Below, in pieces: positions 24,181 to 32,568 of a DNA stretch of 38,733 nt. Numbering within the stretch: the stretch's first letter is position 1; the number at the start of each line of letters is the position of its first letter. The DNA comes from CAZEQK01 sp964514395 (GTDB lineage Bacteria > Bacillota > Bacilli > Tepidibacillales > Tepidibacillaceae): assembly GCA_964514395.1 (NCBI GenBank), contig CAZEQK010000032.1, positions 1 to 38,733 on the forward strand, read 5' to 3'. A program made the translations under genes and the position numbers. A model generated the notes under the pieces. It had not been told where the DNA came from. It worked only from the letters and a program-made list of their open reading frames with translations, and made no database searches.

Positions 24181-24192
24181 CTCCTATAGGAG
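24181..24192 (+). promoter_or_regulatory. Palindrome overlapping the sigG ribosome binding site
   Basis: CTCCTATAGGAG is a perfect 12-bp palindrome whose right half is the start of the sigG Shine-Dalgarno AGGAGGGAG. In mRNA the left half can pair with the ribosome site, within one molecule only with a tight loop, or between molecules. This would lower translation. A leader hairpin that dampens sigG translation has, as I recall, been described in B. subtilis. Confidence 0.5.
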
Positions 24193-24200
24193 GGAGATAA

Positions 24201-24975
24201 ATGTCAAAAAGTAAGGTAGAGATTTGTGGTGTTGATACATCCAAATTACCAGTGCTAAAAAGCGATAAGATGAGAGAACTATTTGTAGAATTACAAAACG
24301 GTGATTATTCAGCACGTGAAAAGCTCGTAAATGGTAATTTAAGACTAGTATTAAGTGTCATTCAACGTTTTAATAATCGTGGAGAATTTGTGGATGATTT
24401 ATTTCAAGTAGGGTGTATCGGACTGATGAAAGCAATTGATAATTTTGACTTAAGTCAAAATGTAAAGTTCTCCACCTATGCAGTTCCTATGATTATAGGT
24501 GAAATAAGGCGCTATTTGAGGGATAACAACCCTATTCGAGTATCTCGCTCTCTAAGAGATATTGCCTATAAGGCATTGCAAATTAGAGATTCTCTTACTT
24601 ATCAAAAATCACGCGAACCTACTATCTATGAAATTTCAGAAATGTTAAATGTTCCAAAGGAAAGTGTCGTATTTGCGTTAGATGCTATTCAAGACCCTGT
24701 ATCATTGTTCGAACCGATTTACCATGACGGTGGAGATCCAATCTATGTGATGGATCAAATAAGTGATGAAAAGAACAAAGATATCCAGTGGGTTGAAGAA
24801 ATTGCATTGAAGCAAGCATTAAATAGACTAAACGATCGTGAAAAAATGATTCTATCGATGCGGTTTTATGAAGGAAAGACTCAAATGGAGGTAGCTGATG
24901 AGATAGGTATATCTCAAGCGCAGGTATCTAGATTAGAAAAGGCAGCCATCCATCAGATGCAAAAGCATATAAAGT
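24201..24975 (+). CDS. sigG: RNA polymerase sporulation sigma factor SigG (3' end in gap)
   Basis: The late forespore sigma factor. The start KVEICGVDTSKLPVLKS, region 2 (LVNGNLRLVLSVIQRFNNRG, FSTYAVPMIIGEIRRYLRDN), region 3 (DPVSLFEPIYHDGGDPIYVM) and region 4 with helix-turn-helix (TQMEVADEIGISQAQVSRLE) match SigG closely. The frame runs into the N block after QMQKHIK at residue 258; B. subtilis SigG has 260 residues, so only a few codons and the stop are lost. An uninterrupted frame through the Ns is an artefact. AGGAGGGAG precedes the ATG and is part of a palindrome. It sits 61 bases after sigE. Confidence 0.95.
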
Positions 24976-25075
24976 NNNNNNNNNNNNNNNNNNNNNNNNN
25001 NNNNNNNNNNNNNNNNNNNNNNNNNNNNNNNNNNNNNNNNNNNNNNNNNNNNNNNNNNNNNNNNNNNNNNNNNNN
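24976..25075. other. Assembly gap of 100 N
   Basis: Exactly 100 N, the usual placeholder for a scaffold gap of unknown length. It hides the end of sigG and an unknown amount of sequence. The 29 bases after it (25076-25104) may be the tail of another gene, since one frame reads SGKVRQVKQ and a stop directly before a terminator, but nothing can be identified from this. Confidence 0.95.
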
Positions 25076-25104
25076 ATCGGGAAAAGTGAGACAAGTGAAG
25101 CAAT

Positions 25105-25134
25105 AAAAGGTCGACCAAAAGGTTGACCTTTTTT
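25105..25134 (+). terminator. Terminator after the assembly gap
   Basis: AAAAGGTCGACC (25105-25116) pairs with GGTTGACCTTTT (25121-25132), including one G-T wobble, around an AAAA loop and with six T at the end. It closes the unit containing sigG or whatever lies in the gap. Confidence 0.88.
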
Positions 25135-25199
25135 ATGTACATTTTTGCCCATCATTACATATATATATAGGAAAGAAGATTAAGAAACGGGTGGACAAT

Positions 25200-25493
25200 A
25201 TGGTGAAAATTTCTGAATTTCAAACAAAGGATGTCATCAATATTCTTGATGGGAAGAAATTAGGAACTGTGCATGACTTAGAAATTGATTTAAAGCAGGG
25301 AAGAATTGATGCAATGGTTGTTCCTGTTCAAGGTAAGTTGTTTGGTCTATTTGGTAATAGCACAGAATATGTTATACCATGGGAAAATATTATAAAAATT
25401 GGACTAGATGTTATACTAGTTAGATTAGAGGAGCATACATTTAGAGCTAATGATGCAAATAATGATTATGATTTGTTTAAGAAAAAAAATTAA
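25200..25493 (+). CDS. ylmC: YlmC/YmxH family PRC-barrel sporulation protein
   Basis: A small PRC-barrel protein, MVKISEFQTKDVINILDGKKLG, followed by DLEIDLKQGRIDAMVVP and the family's YVIPWENIIKIGLDVILVR. Such proteins (YlmC/YmxH) are found in spore formers beside sigG and ylmD; their biochemical role is unknown. The start at ATG 25200 follows GGTGG by 5 bases and matches the conserved N-terminus; the GTG at 25191 would add three residues. It has about 97 residues. It is separated from the gap by a terminator and from pgeF by 153 bases in which I see no clear promoter. Confidence 0.88.
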   Translation: MVKISEFQTKDVINILDGKKLGTVHDLEIDLKQGRIDAMVVPVQGKLFGLFGNSTEYVIPWENIIKIGLDVILVRLEEHTFRANDANNDYDLFKKKN

Positions 25494-25646
25494 GTAAAAA
25501 ATGAAGTGTATAATAAGAAAATCCATAACCTTATGAATATTTCTTGTTAAATGTACAAGCTTCACTTATTGATATATGATCAAGATTCGTTTAACCTAAA
25601 GAATATATAGAAATTTATCAAGAATATAAAAAGGGGAATAAAATAA

Positions 25647-26477
25647 ATGGAACCATTTATTTTAAAAAAAGATCCAATTGAACATTTGACTATTGAGAAA
25701 TGGGGACAACTATTGCCTAATTTAAGTGTGGGCTTTACAACTAGAAATGGTGGATTTAGTAAGTACCCATATCACGCAAATAATATGGCGCTACATGTCA
25801 GTGATGATGATGTTACTGTAATAAAAAACAGAGTAAGATTAACCACAGCCCTAAATTTCTCCTTTCATACATTCACAGCGGCTGATCAAATTCATGGTAA
25901 TCAAATCGCAATCATTACTGATAAGAACAAGGGGAAGGGGAGGGATAGCCTAGAGGATACTATTCAAAATACGGATGGCTTAGTAACAAATCAACCTGAT
26001 ATATTGCTCACTTCCTTTTATGCAGACTGTGTACCACTTTTTTTTCTCGATCCAATTAAAAAGGTGGTTGGACTTGCTCATGCTGGCTGGAAAGGTACCG
26101 TTTTAAAAATAGCAACGAATATGGTAGATGCAATGAAAGAAACCTTTCAGTCTAACGAGAAGGATATAAAAGTTGCAATAGGACCCTCAATTGGCCAGTG
26201 CTGCTATGAGGTAAATGATGTGGTCATAGAACCATTAATTACTTCAATGAACAAGATACCACAAGGGGCTATCATTAATAAAAATAATGGGCATTATGAT
26301 TTGGATTTAAATAAAATTAATCAGCAAATACTGATTGATGCAGGAATTTTGCCTAATAATATCGAATTATCTTCATGGTGCACTAGCTGTAATTCCCAAC
26401 TTTTTTATTCCCATCGTAAAGAACATGGCAAAACCGGAAGAATGGCTTCATGGATTGGTCTAAGGAAGGATGGTTAA
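25647..26477 (+). CDS. pgeF: Purine nucleoside phosphorylase/laccase-domain protein PgeF (YlmD/YfiH)
   Basis: A member of the DUF152/YfiH family, cytoplasmic zinc-dependent enzymes shown to act on adenosine and other purine nucleosides and linked to peptidoglycan editing. Zinc ligands are visible in FYADCVPLFFLD (Cys near residue 131) and GLAHAGWKGT (His near 148), with GPSIGQCCYEV, SSWCTSC and FYSHR further on. It is 276 residues, the normal size. It lies in the ylmC-ylmD-ylmE-sepF order of B. subtilis. Its stop is directly followed by the ylmE start, so these are translated together. A fully intact copy. Confidence 0.92.
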   Translation: MEPFILKKDPIEHLTIEKWGQLLPNLSVGFTTRNGGFSKYPYHANNMALHVSDDDVTVIKNRVRLTTALNFSFHTFTAADQIHGNQIAIITDKNKGKGRDSLEDTIQNTDGLVTNQPDILLTSFYADCVPLFFLDPIKKVVGLAHAGWKGTVLKIATNMVDAMKETFQSNEKDIKVAIGPSIGQCCYEVNDVVIEPLITSMNKIPQGAIINKNNGHYDLDLNKINQQILIDAGILPNNIELSSWCTSCNSQLFYSHRKEHGKTGRMASWIGLRKDG

Positions 26478-26478
26478 T

Positions 26479-27159
26479 TTGTCTTTAGTTGAAAATGTTA
26501 AGCAAGTAAAGGAAAAAATAAGACAGGCATGTTTAAATAGTGGTAGAGAGATGGAAGAAGTTCATCTAATAACAGTAACGAAATATGTTAATCTTGAACT
26601 GACAAAGGAAGCCTTAGATATAGGAATGCAGCATATTGGAGAAAATAGAGTAAAAGAGGGGACCCTCAAATATGAAGCTCTAGGAGACAGAGGTGTCTGG
26701 CACTTTATAGGTAGCCTCCAAACTAGAAAAGTTAAGGATATTATAGAAAAATTTGATTATATACATTCATTAGACAGGCTTTCACTAGCAAAAGAGATCG
26801 ATAAGAGAGCAAGGGAGCATGGTATCAAGGTGAAATGCTTTATACAGGTCAATGTATCTGGAGAAGAAACAAAGTCAGGTATAACTCCAGAAGATCTATT
26901 TTCTTTTCTTCAAGAGATAAAAAATTTTGATTCGATACAACCTGTAGGACTAATGACAATGGCACCGCATACTGATGACAAGGAACTGATTCGTGGTGTG
27001 TTCCGAAAACTAAAGAACCTGCTTGAAGCAGTTAATCAAAAGCAGATATTACCGGAAATACTTCATGAATTATCGATGGGTATGTCAAATGACTTTGAGA
27101 TTGCTATCGAGGAAGGGGCGACTCATGTCAGACTGGGTTCTATTTTATTTAAAAGCTAA
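26479..27159 (+). CDS. ylmE: YggS family pyridoxal-phosphate homeostasis protein
   Basis: A PLP-binding TIM-barrel protein (PLPBP/YggS) that controls vitamin B6 balance. The PLP lysine is in LITVTKYVNLE (near residue 33); other signatures are GENRVKEG, WHFIGSLQTRK, FIQVNVSGEETKSG, GLMTMAPH and the phosphate-binding end LSMGMSNDFEIAIEEGATHVRLG. TTG 26479 is nine bases after AAGGAAGG and comes right after the pgeF stop; the overlapping ATG at 26470 touches the ribosome site. It has about 226 residues, as usual. The neighbour sepF follows after 29 bases. Confidence 0.94.
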   Translation: MSLVENVKQVKEKIRQACLNSGREMEEVHLITVTKYVNLELTKEALDIGMQHIGENRVKEGTLKYEALGDRGVWHFIGSLQTRKVKDIIEKFDYIHSLDRLSLAKEIDKRAREHGIKVKCFIQVNVSGEETKSGITPEDLFSFLQEIKNFDSIQPVGLMTMAPHTDDKELIRGVFRKLKNLLEAVNQKQILPEILHELSMGMSNDFEIAIEEGATHVRLGSILFKS

Positions 27160-27188
27160 TCCTTATTATTTTCGGGGAGGGGATAGAT

Positions 27189-27605
27189 ATGATGGGTAAA
27201 ATTATGGGTTTTTTTGGTTTAGAAGAGGAAGAGGTAGCGGAAGAAGTAGAATATGAATCGAATAAGGAAAAGTTTTTTAGTAGAAAAAATAAAGGCAATA
27301 ATAGTAATATTGTAAGTTTGCATAGTCAGAAAAATGTCAAGCTCATCCTACAAGAGCCAGGCTCCTACGAAGAAACACAAAGGATAGCCGATCACTTACG
27401 GGAACACCGTGCTGTTATTGTTAATTTACAGAGAGTGAATGGTGATATTGCAAGAAGAATTGTTGACTTTCTTAGTGGTTGTGTATATGCACTAAATGGT
27501 GAAATAAAAAGACTCGGGACAAGTATATTTTTATGTGCCCCTGAAAATGTTGATGTGCAAGGAGAGATTACAGAAGCATTATTAGAACAACATGAAAAAG
27601 AATAG
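27189..27605 (+). CDS. sepF: Cell division protein SepF
   Basis: SepF is a ring-forming protein that bundles FtsZ and anchors it to the membrane, overlapping in role with FtsA. The N-terminal amphipathic membrane helix is MGKIMGFFGL, followed by an acidic, flexible linker (EEEEVAEEVEYE) and the folded core (about residues 55-130) with ILQEPGSYEETQRIADHLRE and the conserved RIVDFLSGCVYALNGEIKRLG, then the final IFLCAPENVDV. It has 138 residues. GGGAGGGG precedes two consecutive ATG codons (27189, 27192). It belongs to the ylm operon. Confidence 0.96.
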   Translation: MMGKIMGFFGLEEEEVAEEVEYESNKEKFFSRKNKGNNSNIVSLHSQKNVKLILQEPGSYEETQRIADHLREHRAVIVNLQRVNGDIARRIVDFLSGCVYALNGEIKRLGTSIFLCAPENVDVQGEITEALLEQHEKE

Positions 27606-27616
27606 AGGTGAGTTCC

Positions 27617-27886
27617 ATGTATTACTTAGATTCAATCATTAAAACCCTATTTAATATATATTACTTTATTATTATTATTTATATTTTTTCGTCTTGGGTT
27701 CCACAAGCAAGACAATCTCAGCTTGGTTTTGTATTAGGAAAAATAGTAGAACCCTATTTAAAAATTTTTAAACAATTCATCCCACCACTAGGTATGATTG
27801 ATATATCGCCAATCATTGCATTGTTTGCTTTAAGTTTCATTGAAGAAGGAGTACTGATAGTTATTAGGTTAATTGGAGGATATTAA
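27617..27886 (+). CDS. ylmG: YggT family membrane protein YlmG
   Basis: A small integral membrane protein of the YggT family with two hydrophobic helices (about residues 5-26 and 60-85) joined by a loop with FSSWVPQARQSQ and IVEPYLKIFKQFIPPLGMID, the typical family signature. Homologues in bacteria and chloroplasts affect septum placement and membrane complex assembly; the precise role is unclear. GAGGTG lies seven bases before ATG 27617, better than the GTG at 27608. The stop codon overlaps the next start (TAATG), so ylmH is coupled. Confidence 0.9.
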   Translation: MYYLDSIIKTLFNIYYFIIIIYIFSSWVPQARQSQLGFVLGKIVEPYLKIFKQFIPPLGMIDISPIIALFALSFIEEGVLIVIRLIGGY

Positions 27887-28668
27887 TGGATTTCAATCAC
27901 ATCAAGGACCATTACCGCAAAGAAGAACTTCCCTTTGTAGAAAGAGTAATTGAATGGGTAGAAAGAGCAGAAATACAGCAAATACCAATTAGAACTGATT
28001 TCGTTGATCCTAGGCAATTACAGATTATCCAGCATATCGTCAATTCATTTATGGGCTTGACGATTTTTTTTGATGGTGGTTATCTAAATGCAGAGCGAGT
28101 TAGGGTAATGATAGCACCAGATTATCTGCTAGAATCGGAAGAGGAAATGGGATTAATCTATTTTAAATTACAGCATAATGATAAATATAATAAATTAAGC
28201 CATAAAGATTATCTTGGTGCACTCATGCATATTGGAATAAAACGCGAAAAATTTGGTGACATTATCCTAACAGATGATCTGGTTCAATTTATTGTTGCAG
28301 AGGAAATAGCTGATTATGTACGATTTGAGTTGAAGCAAATTGGCCGAACCAAGGTGGATCTAGAAGAAATAAAAAGAGAAGCATTACTTATTCCAAAAGA
28401 AAAGTACGAAACGAAAGATATTACCGTTACATCCTTAAGGGCTGATAATGTGATTGGACATGTTTATCCATTATCAAGATCTAACGTGACAGAATTAATA
28501 AAAAGCAATAGATTAAAGGTGAATTGGCAGGTCATTGATAAAAAGGATTATTCCTTAGAAGTAGGAGACACAATTTCAGTAAGAGGCTTTGGTAGATTCA
28601 TACTTATAGAGGAAAACGGGGAGACAAAAAAAGGGAAAATAAAAATTAAAATTGGCAAGTTATTATAA
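27886..28668 (+). CDS. ylmH: S4-domain RNA-binding protein YlmH
   Basis: A ribosome-associated RNA-binding protein. The N-terminal half (about 1-170) is the YlmH-type domain, with FVDPRQLQIIQHIV, YLGALMHIGIKREKFGDI and IVAEEIADYV; the C-terminal half (about 180-255) is an S4 domain with SRSNVTELIKSNRLKVN. It has 260 residues, the usual length. Recent work ties YlmH to rescue of stalled ribosomal complexes in B. subtilis; here it is located in the division block, as in all bacilli. Start ATG 27886 shares a base with the ylmG stop and has GGAGG upstream. Confidence 0.93.
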   Translation: MDFNHIKDHYRKEELPFVERVIEWVERAEIQQIPIRTDFVDPRQLQIIQHIVNSFMGLTIFFDGGYLNAERVRVMIAPDYLLESEEEMGLIYFKLQHNDKYNKLSHKDYLGALMHIGIKREKFGDIILTDDLVQFIVAEEIADYVRFELKQIGRTKVDLEEIKREALLIPKEKYETKDITVTSLRADNVIGHVYPLSRSNVTELIKSNRLKVNWQVIDKKDYSLEVGDTISVRGFGRFILIEENGETKKGKIKIKIGKLL

Positions 28669-28746
28669 AAAATTGAAGGATTTTAAAGAGTTTTGTCGAA
28701 CTGTAATTAAGATGAAATATGATTACATATGAGGAGGTGCTTCCTG

Positions 28747-29250
28747 GTGCCATTAACACCATTGGATATCCATAATAAGGAATTTAGTAAGAGCTTTAGA
28801 GGATATGATGAAGATGAAGTAAATGAATTTTTAGATCAAATTATTAAGGATTATGAAGCTTTAATTCGTCAAAATAAAGAATTTGAAGATAGAATTGGGC
28901 AATTAAATGAAAAGCTAAACCATTTTTCTAATATTGAAGAAAGCTTAAGCAAATCAATTGTTGTAGCACAAGAAACGGCAGAAGAGGTAAAATCAAATGC
29001 TAAAAAAGAAGCACAGTTAATCATTAAAGAGTCGGAAAAAAATGCGGATCGAATCATTAATGATGCATTGATGAAATCCCGTAGTACTTCACTTGAAATT
29101 GAAGAATTAAAGAAAAGAGCTTCTATATTCCGTACCCGTTTTAAAACATTACTCCAAGCACAATTAGAAATGATTGATGAAAGATCATGGAATGAACTTG
29201 AAGACTTAGCTGATACAGATAATGATGACAATGAATATGAGGAAGTATAA
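28747..29250 (+). CDS. divIVA: Septum-site and polarity protein DivIVA
   Basis: A membrane-curvature-sensing coiled-coil protein that marks poles and septa; in spore formers it also positions the chromosome. The N-terminal lipid-binding segment is MPLTPLDIHNKEFSKSFRGY (about residues 1-20) with DEDEVNEFLDQI after it; two coiled coils follow (about 25-70 and 75-140), ending in an acidic tail. GTG 28747 lies seven bases after AGGAGGTG; the upstream ATG (28729) would translate the ribosome site itself. It has 168 residues. A TGTCGAA sequence lies at 28694-28700 upstream. Confidence 0.95.
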   Translation: MPLTPLDIHNKEFSKSFRGYDEDEVNEFLDQIIKDYEALIRQNKEFEDRIGQLNEKLNHFSNIEESLSKSIVVAQETAEEVKSNAKKEAQLIIKESEKNADRIINDALMKSRSTSLEIEELKKRASIFRTRFKTLLQAQLEMIDERSWNELEDLADTDNDDNEYEEV

Positions 29251-29311
29251 ATTATTGACTTTAAGCCAATAATTATATATACTTTCTAAATAATAAACAC
29301 ATATATAGTAT

Positions 29312-29339
29312 TTGACATAATATGAATAAATGATATGTA
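29312..29339 (+). promoter_or_regulatory. SigmaA promoter of the ileS leader
   Basis: A consensus -35 TTGACA (29312-29317) is followed after 16 bases by TATGTA (29334-29339), an acceptable -10. Transcription would start near 29346, just before the T-box stem I. Confidence 0.65.
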
Positions 29340-29345
29340 AAAACT

Positions 29346-29577
29346 ATGATTGGGACAGGTATGGTAGGAGTAATATTAAAAGCGAGCTAGGGTTGGTGTA
29401 AGCCTAGTAATATGATCTATCATTCATCACCCATGAGTTGCTTTTCCTGAACAATGACAAGTAAGGGAAGTCGGTTTATACCGTTATGAATGATAAGTGG
29501 CTTAATAAAATAGGCTATTAGGGTGGTACCGCGGGTAACCTTCTCGTCCCTTCAGGGAATGAGAAGGTTTTTTTATT
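29346..29577 (+). promoter_or_regulatory. T-box riboswitch, isoleucine-specific
   Basis: The T-box AGGGTGGTACCGCG lies at 29520-29533, the conserved stem I apical region GAGCTAGGGTTGGTG near 29383-29397, and the likely specifier codon ATC at 29426-29428 in TTC-ATC-ACC. The terminator stem pairs AACCTTCTC (29537-29545) with GAGAAGGTT (29561-29569), with an inner TCCC/GGGA pair and a T-run. Uncharged isoleucine tRNA would bind the specifier and T-box bulge and prevent termination, inducing ileS. The 5' end is approximate. Confidence 0.93.
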
Positions 29578-29604
29578 TTATATTGTTTTATAGGGGTGAG
29601 AAAG

Positions 29605-32379
29605 ATGGATTATGGCAAAACATTAAATTTACCAAAAACTGATTTCCCAATGAGAGGTAATTTACCTAATAGGGAACCTGATATGCAACAATGGTGGGAA
29701 GAAATTAATATCTATCAAAAGGTGCAGGAAAAGCAAAAAGGGAAACCAAAATTTATTCTGCATGACGGACCTCCTTATGCAAATGGAGATATTCATATCG
29801 GTCATGCCTTAAATAAGGTTTTAAAGGATATTATTATACGTTTTAAAACAATGCAGGGTTATGATGCTCCCTATGTACCTGGCTGGGATACCCATGGGAT
29901 GCCAACTGAACATGCAGTCATCAAGAATGAAAAAGTAGATCGTCATAAGGTAGGGATTATTGAGTTTAGGAATCTTTGTAAAAACTATGCTTTAAAATAT
30001 GTGGAGAAACAAAAAGAGCAGTTTAAACGACTTGGTGTTCGAGGAGATTTTGATAATCCATATATCACATTAAATCCAAAATATGAAGCTCAGCAGCTAC
30101 AGGTGTTTGGAGAAATGGCCAAAAAAGGATTTATCTATAAAGGCTTAAAGCCTGTTTATTGGTCTCCTTCTTCTGAATCAGCACTAGCTGAAGCTGAAAT
30201 CGAATATATGGAAAAAAAATCTCCGTCGATTTATGTAGCCTTTAAGGTAGCTGATGGTAAAGGAAAGCTACCAAATGACGCCAATGTCATTATTTGGACG
30301 ACTACACCATGGACGATTCCTGCGAACCTAGCGATTTCTCTTAATGCTGATTTTGAATATGTACTATTTAAAGCAAATGATAAGCAGTACGTAATTGCAA
30401 AAGAGCTATTAGCTAGTGTAAAAGAGGCAGTTGGTTTTGAAACCACTGAAGTAATGAAGAGCTTTAAGGGTCAGGAACTGGAAGGGATTATAACAAAGCA
30501 TCCGATTTATGATAGAGAATCACCATTAATTCTTGGTGACCATGTTACGCTAGAAGCAGGAACTGGATGTGTCCATACTGCTCCTGGTCATGGTGAAGAT
30601 GACTTTTATGTTGGTCAAAAATATGGTTTAGATATCCTATCACCTATTGATGATCAAGGGAAGCTTACTGATGAAGCACCTGGCTTTGCTGGACTGTTTT
30701 ATGACGATGCCAACAAGGAAATTACGAAAAAGCTAGATGAAAATGGCAGCCTATTAAAGCTTAGCTTTATCAAGCATCAGTATGCCCATGATTGGCGAAC
30801 AAAGAAACCAGTTATTTACCGTGCGACTGAGCAATGGTTTGCATCTATTGATTCGATTCGTCAGGAATTGTTAGATGAGATTAAAAAAGTAAAGTGGATA
30901 CCTAAGTGGGGAGAACAAAGGCTTCATAACATGGTCGCAGATCGTGGAGACTGGTGTATTTCACGACAAAGAGTTTGGGGAGTACCAATTCCAATCTTTT
31001 ATTGTAATGATTGTGGAGAAACCCTTGTAAATGATGATACGATAAATCATCTCATCAAGCTAGTGGAAAAGGATAGTACCAATGTATGGTACGCGAAGGA
31101 TGAAAAAGAATTAATGCCTGAGGGAACCACCTGCCCATCATGTAGCAGCAGTAGCTTTAGAAAAGAAACCGATACAATGGACGTTTGGTTTGATTCTGGC
31201 TCTAGTCATGTAGCAGTGTTAGAAACAAGAGATGACTTACATTCGCCTGCTGATTTATATTTAGAGGGATCTGACCAATATCGTGGTTGGTTTAACTCAT
31301 CCCTTTCAACCAGTGTTGCCATTAAAGGGAGAGCACCATATAAAGCGATTATCAGTCATGGATTTACCCTAGATGGTGAAGGTAGAAAAATGTCTAAATC
31401 CTTAGGTAATGTAATTGTACCAAAGAAAGTGATGGATCAGCTAGGTGCCGATATCTTACGTCTATGGGTCGCTTCGGTCGATTATCAGGCAGATCAAAGA
31501 ATTTCTGATAATATTATGAAGCAAATTTCTGAGGTTTATCGGAAAATCAGAAATACCCTAAGGTTCTTAGTAGGTAACCTAGAAGGATTTAATCCTGATA
31601 CAGATGTCGTATCCTTGCCAGAAATGAGTGAATTGGAGCAATATACGATGATGAGAGGAAAACAGGTGATTGAAAAGGTGATAGATGCCTATGACCATTA
31701 TGAATTCCATACGGTTTTTCAAACGATTCATAATTTCTGTACTGTAGATTTAAGCTCCTTCTATCTAGATATTATCAAGGATACCTTATATATTGAACCA
31801 GTACATTCTAATAAAAGAAAACAAGCTCAGACTGTATTATATGAATTGCTACAGGCATTAGTAAAATTAATTGCACCAATTTTACCACATACAGCTGATG
31901 AATTGTGGCAGCATATTCCTAATGTTGAAGAGAAGAGTGTGCAGCTATCTGATTTACCTGATTGGTCTCATGTGAAAATTAATGTAGACTTAATGAAGAA
32001 ATGGGATAGCTTCCTTGATATCAGAGATGAGGTATTAAAGGCGCTTGAAGTAGCTCGTAAGGATAAGGTGATCGGTCATTCCTTAGCAGCATCTGTGACT
32101 ATCTATCCTTCTGATGAAGCTGCTACAATATTAAGCCAATTTGAGAATTTAGATAAACTATTTATCGTCTCCCATGTGGAGATCCAAGCTAAGGAGCAAC
32201 AGCCTGATGAAGTGATGGAGCTTGAAGGTTTAAGTGTTGCTGTAACACCAGCTGAAGGAGAAAAATGCCAACGTTGTTGGATTGTCACTCCAGAGGTGGG
32301 TAAAAAGCACAAGGAATTATGTCCTACATGTGCTGATATCGTGGAAGAGCACTATCCAGAAGCGTTAGAAGCAGAATAA
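29605..32379 (+). CDS. ileS: Isoleucyl-tRNA synthetase
   Basis: A class I aminoacyl-tRNA synthetase that charges tRNA-Ile. Catalytic signatures: HIGH at 64-67 (in GDIHIGHALNK) and KMSKS at 595-599. The editing domain (about 200-390) holds TTTPWTIPANLAIS and the GTGCVHTAPGHGEDD threonine-rich site; an anticodon-binding helical domain and the C-terminal zinc finger CQRCW ... CPTCAD complete it. At 924 residues it is the Bacillus type. ATG 29605 lies six bases after AGGGGTG; the GTG at 29596 falls within that site. It is controlled by the T-box leader. A terminator follows. Confidence 0.98.
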   Translation: MDYGKTLNLPKTDFPMRGNLPNREPDMQQWWEEINIYQKVQEKQKGKPKFILHDGPPYANGDIHIGHALNKVLKDIIIRFKTMQGYDAPYVPGWDTHGMPTEHAVIKNEKVDRHKVGIIEFRNLCKNYALKYVEKQKEQFKRLGVRGDFDNPYITLNPKYEAQQLQVFGEMAKKGFIYKGLKPVYWSPSSESALAEAEIEYMEKKSPSIYVAFKVADGKGKLPNDANVIIWTTTPWTIPANLAISLNADFEYVLFKANDKQYVIAKELLASVKEAVGFETTEVMKSFKGQELEGIITKHPIYDRESPLILGDHVTLEAGTGCVHTAPGHGEDDFYVGQKYGLDILSPIDDQGKLTDEAPGFAGLFYDDANKEITKKLDENGSLLKLSFIKHQYAHDWRTKKPVIYRATEQWFASIDSIRQELLDEIKKVKWIPKWGEQRLHNMVADRGDWCISRQRVWGVPIPIFYCNDCGETLVNDDTINHLIKLVEKDSTNVWYAKDEKELMPEGTTCPSCSSSSFRKETDTMDVWFDSGSSHVAVLETRDDLHSPADLYLEGSDQYRGWFNSSLSTSVAIKGRAPYKAIISHGFTLDGEGRKMSKSLGNVIVPKKVMDQLGADILRLWVASVDYQADQRISDNIMKQISEVYRKIRNTLRFLVGNLEGFNPDTDVVSLPEMSELEQYTMMRGKQVIEKVIDAYDHYEFHTVFQTIHNFCTVDLSSFYLDIIKDTLYIEPVHSNKRKQAQTVLYELLQALVKLIAPILPHTADELWQHIPNVEEKSVQLSDLPDWSHVKINVDLMKKWDSFLDIRDEVLKALEVARKDKVIGHSLAASVTIYPSDEAATILSQFENLDKLFIVSHVEIQAKEQQPDEVMELEGLSVAVTPAEGEKCQRCWIVTPEVGKKHKELCPTCADIVEEHYPEALEAE

Positions 32380-32393
32380 AGCTAGGATTAATA

Positions 32394-32429
32394 AACAGTT
32401 TAGGAGTATTTATCCTAAGCTGTTTTTTT
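32394..32429 (+). terminator. Terminator after ileS
   Basis: AACAGTTTAGGA (32394-32405) pairs with TCCTAAGCTGTT (32413-32424), 12 bp with one T-G wobble, followed by a run of seven T in total. Confidence 0.9.
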
Positions 32430-32506
32430 ACCTAAATATTTATTTATAATCACTTTCCAACTTGGTAGGTAATTTTGTTTTATAATTATTTGAGATATAA
32501 AAAATC

Positions 32507-32535
32507 TTTACAAATGACAGAAAATGTTTTATAGT
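32507..32535 (+). promoter_or_regulatory. SigmaA promoter of the mtnE-mtnU unit
   Basis: TTTACA (32507-32512), a 17-base spacer and TATAGT (32530-32535) each match the SigmaA consensus at five of six positions. Only about 27 bases of leader remain, so there is no room for an S-box or other riboswitch. Confidence 0.7.
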
Positions 32536-32568
32536 TTTTCCCAACATAGAAAAGGGAAGGAAGATTTT

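Noticed and set aside
24201..25106. One long sigG frame of 301 codons running through the Ns
   Set aside because: It is open only because N is not read as a stop. SigG homologues end at about residue 260, within the first codons of the gap.
32430..32568. S-box (SAM) riboswitch before mtnE
   Set aside because: Only about 27 bases lie between the predicted transcription start and the ATG, and no S-box motif is seen.
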